From the NCBI GenBank assembly GCA_021234535.1, contig CM037835.1, forward strand, positions 62,001-126,000: a stretch of 64,000 nt of DNA. Reading direction: 5' to 3'. The position numbers and the translations under genes are program-made. The DNA is from Stichopus chloronotus (taxonomy: Eukaryota; Echinodermata; Holothuroidea; Aspidochirotida; Stichopodidae). Position 1 is the stretch's first letter. Each line of letters starts with the position of its first letter. This document shows, piece by piece, positions 33,190 through 44,282 of the stretch. The notes below the pieces were generated by a model. The model did not search any database, was not told where the DNA came from, and was given only the letters and a program-made list of their open reading frames with translations.

Positions 33190-35963
33190 TAGCTTTACGA
33201 TAAAAATCCGGGTCACTGTCTCGACAGCGATAGGCAGCGTCCTTAGCGACAATTTTTGAGGGAATTGTTTTATTGAACCAAGGTTTATTATTAGGATAGT
33301 GAGTTACTTTCTTGGTCGGCAGACAGATGTCTTCACAAAAGCGTAAGTACTCCGTCACAGTAGATGTGTATTCATCCATGTCACACTGATTTCTAAAAAC
33401 GATCCAATCAGTACACTCGAAACAGTCACGTAATTCCTCAACAGCAGACTGAGGCCACAATATGATGTTCCTTTCGACAGGTTTACTGTGCTTGAGCTGT
33501 TGTTTGTAAGCAGGGATTAGAAGAACTACGGAGTGATCAGAACTGCCCAGTCCGGAGCGCTCAATCGCTTTGTAAGCCGATTTGACTTTACAATAGCAAT
33601 GATCGAGAATCCTTTGGCCACGAGTTGGACAAGTGACATGCTGCTTAAAGCTAGGTAGCACTATTTTCAGATTAGCTTTGTTGAAATCTCCCGCTATAAT
33701 TAATGGACATGACAGCATGTCCATTATTGTGGTTGGTCGCATTTTCTGATGATCACGTGACCACATTTCTTTCGTTCAGTTTATCGGACGACTCCCATCA
33801 AGAAACAAACCGATCTTTTGGTAAAAGATTTTTACAGCAAAGGCGACGGGTATGTGACAAGATTGTGTGAAAAATGTCGCTAATCACGAAATGCGGTGCA
33901 TTTTTCCTCAAATGCTCTAAATTTAAATATTAAGTAGGCTAATTACAATATTAAGTAGGCTAATACGCCTAGGTACTTTACACATGACGCAGTCATGAAC
34001 GAAAGATGCTGTCCTATGTGGACTGAGTTTCTTAATTTCTTTCCAGATCGTTGGTGTTTGCTACCGTTTTAGATATATTTTCAAAATTTTATAATCGATT
34101 TATGAAATGGTAATGAAGACATCAGTATAAATGTGAAAAAATAAGTATAATTCTTTCTGGTAATTCCCTGGAATTTCGGCATAGCGGTCTGCTACGATGT
34201 CTCCGTTCGTCGTTTGAACTGCATACAGTTTATAAATGTACAATATGTGTACAGTAGTAGCCGGGCCGCGGGTGCGAATCAGCGATCAGTAGAAAGCCAG
34301 TATGTATACGGTCTATTGCAGACACACTATACAAACGATGTGACCAATTGCACGAATTAGTTTTCTAACGTGTTTAAGGTAAATGTTCGTAATAAACAAA
34401 AACGTCCTATGGAACGCAAGTGCAGTCAAACCTCAAGTCCGAATTTTCGATGCAAATCTCGTATTTTACCATATGTGTAAGTTTGAACTGAAGTCAAAAC
34501 GTAAAACGGAGTACGTAACTGTACGTACATTTGCAGGTTCACTTCAATCCAGGCACTTAACGGCGGCCTATTCTGAATATGAGAGCCAAAGTTTTATTAC
34601 AAACTTGCTGCACTCCTCTCTTGTCGGACAGGGGCGTGATTGCAATCCGGGTGGGGGCAGGACGGCAATTGCCACCCCATTGGAAATACTCGGGGGAACA
34701 ATCATACTGTTTTGCCCAGGCTTCAATAATTCAGGCAGATTTAAAATAAAAAGCAACAAGCAAAATAAAATGTAATAACATTTTATGATACGGTGGGGAT
34801 TCCAGAACACGTCACTTTGAGTGTATGTGCTTGCCAATGAGAGAGTGTGTGAATGGTTGGTTGTGTGTGTAGGCCTACATGTGCTCACGCTTTCGTGTGG
34901 GTTGGGGTGGATTGCTTATAGACGATTCCGGTACTGGAAACGACCCAGGGTTCGACAGGATGTTGGATTTTTTAAAATATTTACCCCCCCCCCTCCCCAT
35001 GTCCACATACCAGTTTTACGTCCCTGTTGTCGGATTAACCAGGCAGTCTATCCTCACCCTACATAGGCAACCAGAGACATGGTCATGTCCATTGTGGTTA
35101 CGGTAAGTAACCACATTTTCTAGTTGAAAGTGTATCGTATTCAGAGATAACGTCTGCAATGGTTTTAAGTGCGAGAACAGTGTCCGCATTAGGGTGTATG
35201 TATACTGAAGTTAAGGTAACTGAAGTTAAAATTCACGAGACAGATAGTATGGCCGACACTTGATAGTGATAAATTCAACATCGGATGTGCATCCATTAGA
35301 AATGATCAGAGCACCACTTATTGGTAACTAAAAACATACTCCTCCTCCTCCCTGTGATTTCCCAGTAACCTCTCTATCCCCGTCTTGCCGAAAAAAGGTG
35401 AATCCAGGTGGCTGTGCTAGCACACTAGGATAGGAAGGCTTTAACCAAGTTTCAGTGAAACAAAATACATTACAGTTTCCATAGTCCTTCTGAGTATTAA
35501 TACGACACAGAAGTTCATCGATTTTGTTATGCAAACTTTGAACATTGGCAAGAATCATGCTTGGTACATGAGTTCTATTTAACCGGCGACGTAATCTTAC
35601 AAGATGTCCGCCTCTCTTACCCCTTTTTCTGTTTCTACCCCTGACATGCCGTGGTTGGTAAGCTTGGTCAGCTGACTCACTTCGGTTATGTACACCAGCC
35701 AAAAACCCATATAAATCAGGTAAATCGGATGGAGGAAAATTATTCGGACACTTGAAACGTAGTAGAAGATCTTCCCGAGAATATTGCACTTTAACACAGT
35801 TGGCACAAGTTAGTAAAACAAGAAAAATGAGGAAAAACTGAGGAGCTCGACCGAACACGTCGCCATTGAACGGTGCCATCTTGAACTTAATCCCAAGAAA
35901 GGATGGGATAGTGAGATCTGTTAAGTTAAAAACGTCAAAGGGGTGGTGGGGGGGGGGGGTCAC
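33190..35963 (-). pseudogene. LINE 5' part: ORF start and APE endonuclease, interrupted
   Basis: The minus-strand frame 35963-35328 holds a basic N-terminal region and the start of an apurinic-type endonuclease (ILANVQSLHNKIDELLCRI, FCFTETWL). Decayed sequence to about 35110 continues it (NGCTSDVEFITIKCRPYYL, then a DTVLALKTIADVISEYDT-like block). After an insertion, the frame 33766-33190 resumes with LIIAGDFNKANLKIVLPSF, CPTRGQRILDHCY, GLGSSDHSVVLLIPAYKQQ (the endonuclease end) and a linker with HYPNNKPWF. No reverse transcriptase remains: the copy stops at the MITE. Two separate blocks in correct order support one LINE. Confidence 0.8.
33740..35085. mobile_element. ~1.35-kb insertion inside the LINE endonuclease
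   Basis: On the minus strand the LINE breaks after AACCACAATGGACATG near 35085 and resumes after AACCACAATAATGGACATG near 33720. This pair looks like a ~16-bp direct repeat flanking an insertion. The inserted DNA contains a G-rich CAGGGGCGTGATTGCA word (34630) resembling a hAT end and a C run at 34985, but no coding domain I can name. Confidence 0.4.
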
Positions 35964-36254
35964 TCGAGCAATTCAAAGGTTGTATGATCTCGAAATAAGT
36001 GATTGCCAAATATGTCAAGAAGGTGAAGCATAAAAAATGACAAGTGCAAGAATGTTTTCACCCAATCAGGTCGTGTGGTTAAACCGGTGGTAAGAATGGA
36101 CTTGTAATTGTAATTGTGTCTCGTGAAGCTATTTTGTAGTTGAGAAAGTTTATTTTGTATGTTGTCAATAATTTTACTTTGTATTGTTGTTAATTTTCCA
36201 GTAATAGTAAGTTCTTCCTGCATCTCGCGGAATTGTTTGAATTGGAATTTCTCC

Positions 36255-36267
36255 AATAGGGGGAGAA
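36255..36267 (+). promoter_or_regulatory. Polypurine tract of the BEL/Pao element
   Basis: AATAGGGGGAGAA directly precedes the 3' LTR start TGTCATAG. Confidence 0.85.
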
Positions 36268-36539
36268 TGTCATAGATTCGGCTCCTAAGTAATCGTATGC
36301 CCTGCATCGGTGTTCATTGTATCGTGGAATTGAAGTTATGTGCAATCCTTTTGTGTTTGTTTCCATTTTGTAGGCAGTTGTTTGAGCAGCTTGTTGTTTG
36401 TGTAAACGTGCAATAGCAGAATACACATCCAGCCGTCACTTGGTCAGTGACGCTCATCGGAGAAGTTTGTGTAGTTTCTTTACGTTCGTGTTTTGTTCAA
36501 ATCCAGGAAGAGGAGGCGAATTTTAGACTTTCTTGGACA
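36268..36539 (+). repeat. 3' LTR of the BEL/Pao element (272 bp)
   Basis: Starts TGTCATAGATTCGG and ends CTTTCTTGGACA, followed by the CCGAC duplication. It is shorter than the 5' LTR mainly through an internal deletion before the end. Confidence 0.92.
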
Positions 36540-37525
36540 CCGACACCAGCGAGAAGACAGTGCATAAGAATGTTATATCAAGGCTAACATGATGTACAGA
36601 AACCCAGATTAAACATATCACTGAAAATGTTAAAAGAAATATTTGCATCAGTGAACTCCTTCCTTGTAAGGTATAGGTTACGTTCTGTACGTAGGCTACT
36701 GCAGTCTCAGTTAAGTGAACCAACGCTGGAAACAGGGCCAGGCCGACCGGGGAGATTTAGGGTGTCCCCCCCCTCAAATCTGTTAGACCGACTGTTGTCA
36801 GAAAATTTGAAGTGCCAAATAGAATTTTTCATATCTCAATCTAGCTCATTTAAAGCATAGAAAGATGCCAAATATTGCTTCAGATTGTATCTAAGGAAAC
36901 CTGGTAATTGAAAAATTTCTCGATACATTTGATATACCGTTTGTATTTCTCATATTTCGGTAGAAGCGACAAAAGTCGCAAAATCGTATGCCGGTGGGAA
37001 TTTTTCAAGCAGTCTATAGCACATTTAGTGACATACGGTGATGCCAAATATTGCACCAGATTGTGTTTTCTGGTCAACGATGGGGCGAAAAAGACAATGA
37101 ACAAATTATACTCTGTACTTGAAAAATAAGTTTATTGTAAGAGTTGAGTAACTTTAATATTTGTCTACTTTAAAAGTGTTTACTGATGAAAAAATCGAAA
37201 ACGGAAGAAATATTTTTAAATGTTTTTCGAAGAAACAAAGTTTTAGTTCATATTTAACTTTCATTTAACGTTTAAAAAATAAATGAAAAAAAATTATATT
37301 TCAAAGACAATTGAAAACTTGATACATTCTAAATTTTAATGTTTAAATAAAACTTAAGAACAAGTAAATTTCATAGGGCATAATGCTTTATCAAACTAAA
37401 GCAAAGTAACTTTAACAATTCACTAATTTACAAAATATGTCAGTACAGAGTTTTGCATAAAGTTGTTCACTGAAATAACTTTTAAGTTCGTATTTGCCAA
37501 AACGAGTTTGTGTCCCGAAATACTT
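36540..37525. other. Unassigned DNA with a short spaced repeat
   Basis: ATGCCAAATATTGC is followed by a CAGATTGT word at both 36866 and 37051. Otherwise it is AT-rich with no coding evidence. Confidence 0.4.
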
Positions 37526-38168
37526 TATGGGTACTGTCCTTGCGCCCTCTGTTTTATCCTGCTCATATAATCCAAACCCGCCGTGAGCTGAGTATGGTGC
37601 TCGCGGGCCCACGTATATGTGACAGCAAATCTGTTTCGCTAAATTAGATACAATTCGAGGAATGATCCGCTAAGATTCACAGATTATTAATTCGGTTTTG
37701 GAGTAAGGATGGTGTAGAACTTTTTTTTTGGACCAACGTGTGAAAGGGTGGGTTAGGGAGCAGACGCACTCCCGGCCCTCCCGTCATACTCTCTAAATTC
37801 ACTATGGTCAACATTGGCCATGCATTGGTCAACTATGCACCGACCCAAAATATGGTCAACTTCGTCAACGTAAATTACGTGTAACGAGTTGACCATATTT
37901 TGCGTCGGTGCATAGTGAAACAATGTATGGTCAATGTTGACCATAGTGAATTTAGAGAGTATATTGTAAACAGACAGATGCAAGTCCTTTCAAAGTAAGA
38001 ATTCTTCATTCCTAAAAGACAAATATATGGGTACTGTTATTGCGCCCTCTATTTATCCTGCTCGTATAATCCAGGCCCACCCTGAGCTGCCTATATGGTG
38101 CTCTCGCGCTCACGTATGTGATGGCGAATCTGTTTCGCGAAATTAGATAATTCACGGTATGATCCGCT
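37526..38168 (+). repeat. Direct duplication (~145 bp) flanking a palindromic MITE
   Basis: 37526-37671 and 38026-38168 are direct copies. They share TATGGGTACTGT, TTGCGCCCTCT, TATCCTGCTC, TATAATCCA, GAGCTG, CACGTAT, AATCTGTTTCGC and GATCCGCT. The two copies have drifted. The segment between holds the MITE at 37789-37959. They do not start TG or end CA, so an LTR reading is weak. Confidence 0.65.
37789..37959. mobile_element. Palindromic MITE, 171 bp, TA target duplication
   Basis: Nearly the whole element is one inverted repeat. It starts CTCTCTAAATTCACTATGGT and ends with the complement, with inner arms sharing TGCACCGAC and ATATGGTCAACT. TA flanks both sides (37787-37788, 37960-37961), typical of Tc1/mariner-type MITEs. 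A truncated relative lies at 42030-42179. Confidence 0.8.
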
Positions 38169-40779
38169 CAGAGTATGCGTAACCCTCTGACTGTTCTACA
38201 CGCAACCTTACACTAGGAACTGATTATCTGTTAGGCCTACAACATGTAAATTACAACAGCCTAAATTACCTGTTGCAACAGGTACATTACCAGTTGCAAC
38301 ATGTGCTGATAAGAATGTACCCCATTTTATCAAAAGGCCGGAGGAAGTTAGGTAGATGCACGTTTGCGGTGTGGAAATGATATCTTTCCATAAGGGGGCA
38401 ACGTTATAACTCCTTTGCCAGCCTGTGAGAGATTTCTAACACCACTAAAATTAAAGTGTGCATGAGCTAGCAAATATTAGCCATACACTCATTATACATG
38501 TGGCAGACAAATCGCACCTATTTTTACCAAAACAGGGGCACTAGATAAAATAGAATTTTCATTGGAGTATGACATGTTTTCACGTGGAGGCAATGTTTAA
38601 TCCTTAGGTTAGTGTAACGCCACAAATTGATACAAAGTGTGGCCGTAGTTACCAGGTTGTTTTGGATACATATCTATTCCCAAACCTTAATTTGGAATAA
38701 GGAAAGTAATTCCTAATTCCTGGAAGAAAATAGTATAAAGTAAACAGTCATAGTCGGGCAAACAAATTAAGTGACTTTCATCGATGACGAAATCATGTGT
38801 TTGTCTATCACTTTAAATTTAGATGTATGACAACAACAATATAGTACTTTAAGATCTTTACATTCAGAACAAAGACAAAAATAATTGATGCAGCGCACAT
38901 TTGGCTCAAACTTAAAAGGAACAACGGAAAAAAAAAACAACTTTCCCTTCGAAAACCAATGTCGCTACTGTTTAATCCAATTGGGAATTTAAACAGACGG
39001 GAACATATTATAACTAAATATAACAATCCTATCCATGATTTATTACCAAAGGGATGTTAATAGTCCCATCCAGTTAAAAGAAACTTACGTCAATACAAGC
39101 CACTGAACTCTCAACCTTTTAAAGTAACTGTTCATATAGAGTAACAATATTACATTTCATATGTACACAGAGAATTTAAATTAAAGTAGTAAAGTACACA
39201 CTACTTTAACAGAGGGTATCTGCAGTGAAGAACTTCTTGGAAATTACTCAGAATGAATCATTAGCCCTAACCCTATGTATGTGCCTATCATGACAAAGAG
39301 TAAGCTACTGAAAATCACCATCTTAGAAACACAGATAGCAAAAATAAGAGCAATTTTACCAGATAAAGTAAATTTGGAAAGAACATTCTCCTTTACAAAT
39401 AGCATTTGTAAGAAAAACATTGTGGGAACTTGGGAGTTGGTAGAACTTCTCTCAGAAACATTGATGCACACATCTAAGAGTTGACTAAAGGTATTTAATC
39501 AATTGTATTACCCAGGCTAAAAGTACATTGATGAGTGACACAGGGGATCATATCATTAATAAATATCAACATCAACAGTAACTTAGTAGATTTAAAGCAA
39601 TTCTTTGACTGAAACCAAGTCATCCATGCCTATTGAATACATGAACATATCAAGTGTAATAACGAATGTAGCATTTGGTGGGGAAGTATCACACATCTAT
39701 TCAAGAAATTTACCCCAGCCCTGCTTCTCGTTATATCGGAGAGTTGATGCGAAGTGGCACTCACTCAGATAGTGGTATTAGTCATTACTAACTGTGCCAA
39801 ATGAGTGACATAGAGGGCTTAAGAGGGTATAACATTAAAGGGTTGCTCAACTAGCCAATGTTATATTAGCATATGGGAGAATGGGAACAACCAAGTGATA
39901 ATGACGTAAGTAGCACACTCAAGCCATTTATTTGATACCTTAGTTCTATCACCAAATCTATGGACCAGTTAGAATGCTTAAACAGGGTATTCTCGGTCAG
40001 TTTCGTCAGGTGTGGCATGGCAAGCTTGTTGATATAGGCCTAGTTGGAATTACTCAATCACTCATACATCCTGCTACCTGACTGACCAAAATATTATAGC
40101 GAGTGAGGCCTCAAAAACTTGTTCAAACAAGTTACTGAAATCTTTCAAAACCAGCTGTAAAACCAGTTGAAACCGGTTGTTGCCTGTAATTAGTATCTGT
40201 ACGCTTCCTGTTCAAAACCGTATCGTACTGGCCTACCAGTGTATACCTGTTCATTCCTGTTATCTTTTAAAACCCGTTGATACCTGTTAATAGTTGTTAA
40301 AAACCCTGTAAACATCTATTCCAATTAGCTTTTAAAAACCTGTTCTAACTGGTATTGAACTGGAATATTTCTGCCGGGAGCCATACTCATATATGAATTA
40401 AAATTTATCACACGGGTGAAAACCTAAAGAGGATTATCATAAATTTAACTTTCGAGTTTATCTCTTTTTACCTCATGTACGATATGAAATATTAAGTTTA
40501 TAACCACTGAGAAGTATGGTCCAGTGCTGCAGCCTGGAGGCAGCTAATACTGCCAGTATCCATTTATTTGGACCTGGCAAGTTTGAGAGGATTGTGATCG
40601 TTAAACAATGTAAGCTTCTCCCCAAATAGATAACAGGTGCGAATATTTAACACAATCGCAATTAAGTGCTTCTCTTTCTAATTGAAAATATATGCTTTGC
40701 CGTGGAAAGAGTTCTGGGGCGGTTTTTCGTCTTCGTCAAAACAATGGGAAATGATTACCCTACCCCATACGGTGAAGCT
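38169..40779. other. Unassigned AT-rich DNA
   Basis: No supported gene. The palindrome ACCTGTTGCAACAGGT lies at 38269-38284, and a cryptically repetitive stretch rich in AACCTGTT/AACCAGTT words lies at 40130-40380. Short frames around 39244-39484 overlap on both strands and are treated as chance. Confidence 0.4.
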
Positions 40780-40780
40780 A

Positions 40781-40975
40781 CAATCTTGGACAAAATACCT
40801 TGAGACACGTGCTCCCCCCTTCAATGTTTGCTATAGGATTACTGTTCAAAATGTACATCACCCGTATAGAGGCAACATTCGAAAGGGGCGTGGGGTTTCA
40901 TGTTATCCTCTCACCTATAATTCAGTATTATATTTGCAACGTACGACAGTGTCCCAACAATTTTGTCCACGATTG
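40781..40975 (+). mobile_element. Mariner-type MITE, copy 3, with TA duplication
   Basis: Same family as 31197 and 32992, with about a dozen differences. The left end is CAATCTTGGACAAAAT and the right end CCACGATTG, flanked by TA on both sides (40779-40780 and 40976-40977). This copy gives the best evidence for the target site. Confidence 0.8.
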
Positions 40976-41106
40976 TACAGTAATGTCTTCAGACGATAAA
41001 AGTATGCAAGCAAGCATTCAATTCCATTACTACCTGTTCAATCTCACCTTCTACCTTAAACGCTTTTTCTGGCCCTACCATTCTGACAATGCACAATAGG
41101 CTAGTC
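40976..41106. other. Spacer
   Basis: Nothing recognised. Confidence 0.35.
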
Positions 41107-42027
41107 TTCAGTCCGACACTCTTTCACTCCGAAAATAAAAGACACGTTTTCAGTCCGAAAAAACGAGTTTTTAGTCCAACAAGTTTTTAGTCCGACTGTT
41201 TTTAATCCGAAAATGAAATACGTGTTTTCAGACAGAAAATGAAATAGACATCTTCAGTCCGAAGATAAGACGTTAAGAAAGCGCCTTTTAATTATCCCTA
41301 ATTCTGCCATTTCGATTTTCATTGCTTGAGGTGCTTGTCAACGTTGATGTACTGGCAATTGGAGGGAAATTCAATACCAACCATCACGGGTCTTTCATCT
41401 GCCAAATTAAAGAAAACAGCTGTTTTGTCGGTCAAAGATCTATTTGAAATAAAGTTTATTGAATTTGCGGTAGTTATAGAGGCTTGTTGAGTTGTGTCGT
41501 GAAATTCACTATTTCTCTAAGCCTTTCAACTTTCCTTAAGATGCTAAGGACAAATTGTCACACTATAAGACGTTCCCCATGTGTCACATACAAGTGAGCA
41601 TCAATGAATGAGTATTTAACGATTCAATTTGGTTTTTGAAATTCGTTTACACTTTTCATATTAGCACATATTCATATGAACACATCAGCCAGTGCAAGTA
41701 AGGGTAAAAAGCCTTTTGACAATTTTCACACACGTTGGATGTGAAACGTGACTAATTATTTTTGACTGTATTTATGCCCTTTCAAGTCATCACAAACTTA
41801 TTAATATCAACTCAACGTGCCACAAAATGTCGGGTGTGTCAACAATGTTTTACAAAATCAATAAAAAAAAAATCAGGGAAGTCAAAGGTCATGCACAGTG
41901 AAAAATATCATTTTCGGACTGAAAACGTGTAGACCTGTTTTATTTTCGGATTGGATGCGTATTTTATTTTCGTACTGAAAACCTCTCCGACTGAAAGTTT
42001 GTATTTCAACTTCCAACTAAAAACGTG
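41107..42027. mobile_element. Foldback element with arms made of short tandem repeats
   Basis: The left arm (41107-41271) is a string of units like TTTTCAGTCCGAAAATGAAA. The right arm (41912-42027) carries the same units in inverted orientation (TTTTCGGACTGAAAACGTG). The ~640-bp centre has no coding frame. Long inverted arms built of tandem repeats are the hallmark of foldback elements, described in Drosophila (FB) and sea urchin (TU). Exact ends were not resolved. Confidence 0.6.
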
Positions 42028-42029
42028 TA

Positions 42030-42179
42030 CTCTTTAAATTTACTATGGTTAAAATTGACCATAGATTGGTCAACTATGCACCGACCCAAAATATGGTCAA
42101 ATTGTTACACGTAATTTACGTTGACCAAGTTGACCATATTTTGGGTCGGTGCATAGTTGACCAATATATGTTCAATATG
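42030..42179. mobile_element. Palindromic MITE, truncated second copy
   Basis: Begins TCTTTAAATTTACTATGGTT after TA (42028-42029) and shares the core TGCACCGACCCAAAATATGG with the copy at 37789. The right arm ends near 42179 without the terminal bases. It directly abuts the foldback element. Confidence 0.7.
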
Positions 42180-42289
42180 GAGAACTGTAACTCTAGTCAG
42201 TAGTACTTTGTCATTTCCTTTCCTTAACTTACTTCACATTACTGTTGAATCTATGGTAGTTGATACTCAGCTGGCAACATACCCTTCAA

Positions 42290-43056
42290 CAGTGGCGGCG
42301 CCAGAATGTCAGAATTGGGGGGGGGGCAAACTGAGGGCAGAGGCAAATGTTGGGGGGCACAGACCTTCGCGCGCAGCGCGAAACCAAGCGCGAAACCAAG
42401 CGCGAAACCAAGCGCGAGGCCTTGCGGGTGGGGTCCAGGGGCCCGCTTTAGGGCCCCTGGTGGGGTCCAGGGGCAAAGCCCCGGTGGGGGTCGGGGGGGG
42501 CGAAGCCCCCGGAAGCTCTGAGGTTTTAGCATATCTCTGGGTGGAAAATTAAGCCCCGAAAGAGGTATATTATTTATTTTTATATTATTTATTTTTTCGG
42601 TTGACCATACTCCAAGGTTCCCAACTTTTTCTTTGGGAGTACCATTTCACATTTACGCGGTACCACCGAGTACACACACATAGGCTGCATACACTTCCAT
42701 TCCATTCCTACATTTAGGAAAACAACCACCTACCCGCCCTTCCCTTACGTTGGACGGTAAACATTCCAGAGAAAATTGGTCTGACCAGGCTGTCCTACTG
42801 TTGAAGTGGCTACGGGCATGATATGAAAACTGGCAGCCTGTGTAATATAAATTAGGCATTTATCAATCATGGTTCCCCGGAAGCTGTTCTTATTCAGTCC
42901 AATGCCAATACATAGTTTTGTGATTAAATTAATTTTGGATGAGTACAAGATCTGATTGGGAAGGGTGAGAAAAACGGGGGGGGGGACTGGGGGGCAAGGA
43001 AACAATCTGGAGGGGCAAATGCCCCCTCACCCCCCCCCCCCCTAGCTCCGCCACTG
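42290..43056. mobile_element. Non-autonomous hAT element, 767 bp, perfect 8-bp TSD
   Basis: CCCTTCAA flanks both sides exactly (42282-42289 and 43057-43064). The left end is CAGTGGCGGCGCCAG and the complemented right end CAGTGGCGGAGCTAG, followed by poly-G (left) and poly-C (right). An 8-bp duplication plus CAG-GGCG ends identify the hAT superfamily. Inside are CGCGAAACCAAG triplicates (42378-42415), GGGGTCCAGGGGC repeats, and the motif AGCTCTGAGGTTTTAGCATA also found at 19468-19800. No transposase: the 131-residue frame at 42157-42552 is a by-product of the GC-rich repeats. Confidence 0.92.
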
Positions 43057-43064
43057 CCCTTCAA

Positions 43065-43309
43065 ACGTCCAATTCGACCACACGTAAAACACTTATAGTC
43101 CTTCACACAACAGTGTAGGCCTACATGATTTTCTGCAGTGCAAGAATACTGGTCTTTGTAGTTACGTCAATCCAAACCGAAATGTACGGGAGTGGGCATG
43201 TTTGACGAACTGACGGGATGCGCGATTAAAGGTGCCCCGGCAATGGTCTACTCACCGCACTTTTGATGGATTTGGGTATATTTGAATGTCCCCTTAGAGT
43301 CTATGTAAG
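43065..43309. other. Spacer
   Basis: Nothing recognised. Confidence 0.35.
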
Positions 43310-44265
43310 ATATCAGAAGCTTTATTGACCATAAAAGGAAGTGACATTCTATTTCATCTCAGGAAAACAGACAAAATGAAAAAGAATGAACATATAGTTT
43401 AATAAACAAAATAATAATGATACATACAAGGAATAAGACTTATACATAAAACACATATGTAAAAAATATAATATTCACTCATTTCCTGCAAAACTTTTAT
43501 TGGCAAGTTGATAAATGGCTTGTTGCAAGAAACAAGGTCTGTATCTCCCAGTCCTGCATCTTATAACAATGAGTCTGTTTGTCTTCTGACTGAATTGTAA
43601 TTGGTGACTGAGGGTCAGGATACTCACATGACATCGATTTTATATTTCTTATGTTGCACTGTCAAAAAGCTCTTCTACTTTACTTGCTTTCTTAATCCAT
43701 GTAACTTATTTATGTCTCTGACCATAGCATTCCCACCCCGCGGCGAAAGCAGAATGTAATAGTAGTCTGAATTGCCACTTCATAGAACAGAGCAATAAGG
43801 GCTGTATCTAGTCTGAATGAGTTAAACTTCCGTAGAAGGAACATGTTTCGGTTTATTTTTGCTATAGACAGTATTCACATGTTCACCCCAATTTAACGTG
43901 TTAGTAATAGTTATCGCCCAGGTACTACAAGCTCTTCAGTTGCAAACTTGTTGTCATCACACCAGTTTATAAAGGTGGATATCTCTTGTTATAAGGTACA
44001 GGACCTTATCTCGTTACCATTCTTACCAAAGAGACCAAGGCTGTAAGTGCCATTTGCAAACTTTTCAATATGTGTGTTATAGGTTAGGTGTCTAGGGTAA
44101 CGTCTATTAACGTGATCACAAGAAAAACACAGGAAGCTCTGAGGTATTGGCAGAATGTCAGTGAAAAGGCAAGACTGGTCAGATATTGCAGACGTATTTT
44201 GAGACAAACCATAAATTTTGGGACGGCAGGGTAAAGTAATTGAGGGCACATATTGTCAAAAGTCT
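43310..44265 (-). pseudogene. Antisense LINE remnant (LINE family 1, second copy)
   Basis: The tail at 43317-43340 matches that at 17545 (GGTCAATAAAG on the minus strand). Upstream, the minus strand encodes FANGTYSLGLFGKNGNEI (44040-43990), the counterpart of the DDTCAIGLIGRDDGDEV block in the 18.4-kb copy. Stops and frameshifts are frequent. The copy ends near 44265, next to a poly-G hAT fragment. Confidence 0.6.
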
Positions 44266-44282
44266 GCGAAAGGACAGACAGT

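Larger units (their letters stand above)
29714..36544 (+). mobile_element. BEL/Pao LTR retrotransposon with nested insertions, 5-bp TSD
   Basis: The element proper is 29719-36539 (about 6.8 kb). It is bounded by two related LTRs and flanked by the duplication CCGAC (29714-29718 and 36540-36544). It has a primer-binding site and gag remnants after the left LTR and a polypurine tract before the right LTR. All of pol is missing. The interior from about 31.15 to 35.96 kb is occupied by MITEs, unassigned DNA and an antisense LINE. The LTRs differ at many positions and in length, so the insertion is much older than the Ty3/gypsy element at 10 kb. Confidence 0.9.

Noticed and set aside
42157..42552. 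131-residue plus-strand ORF and 93-residue minus ORF
   Set aside because: Both lie mostly in the GC-rich left part of the hAT element and encode repeat-derived peptides.
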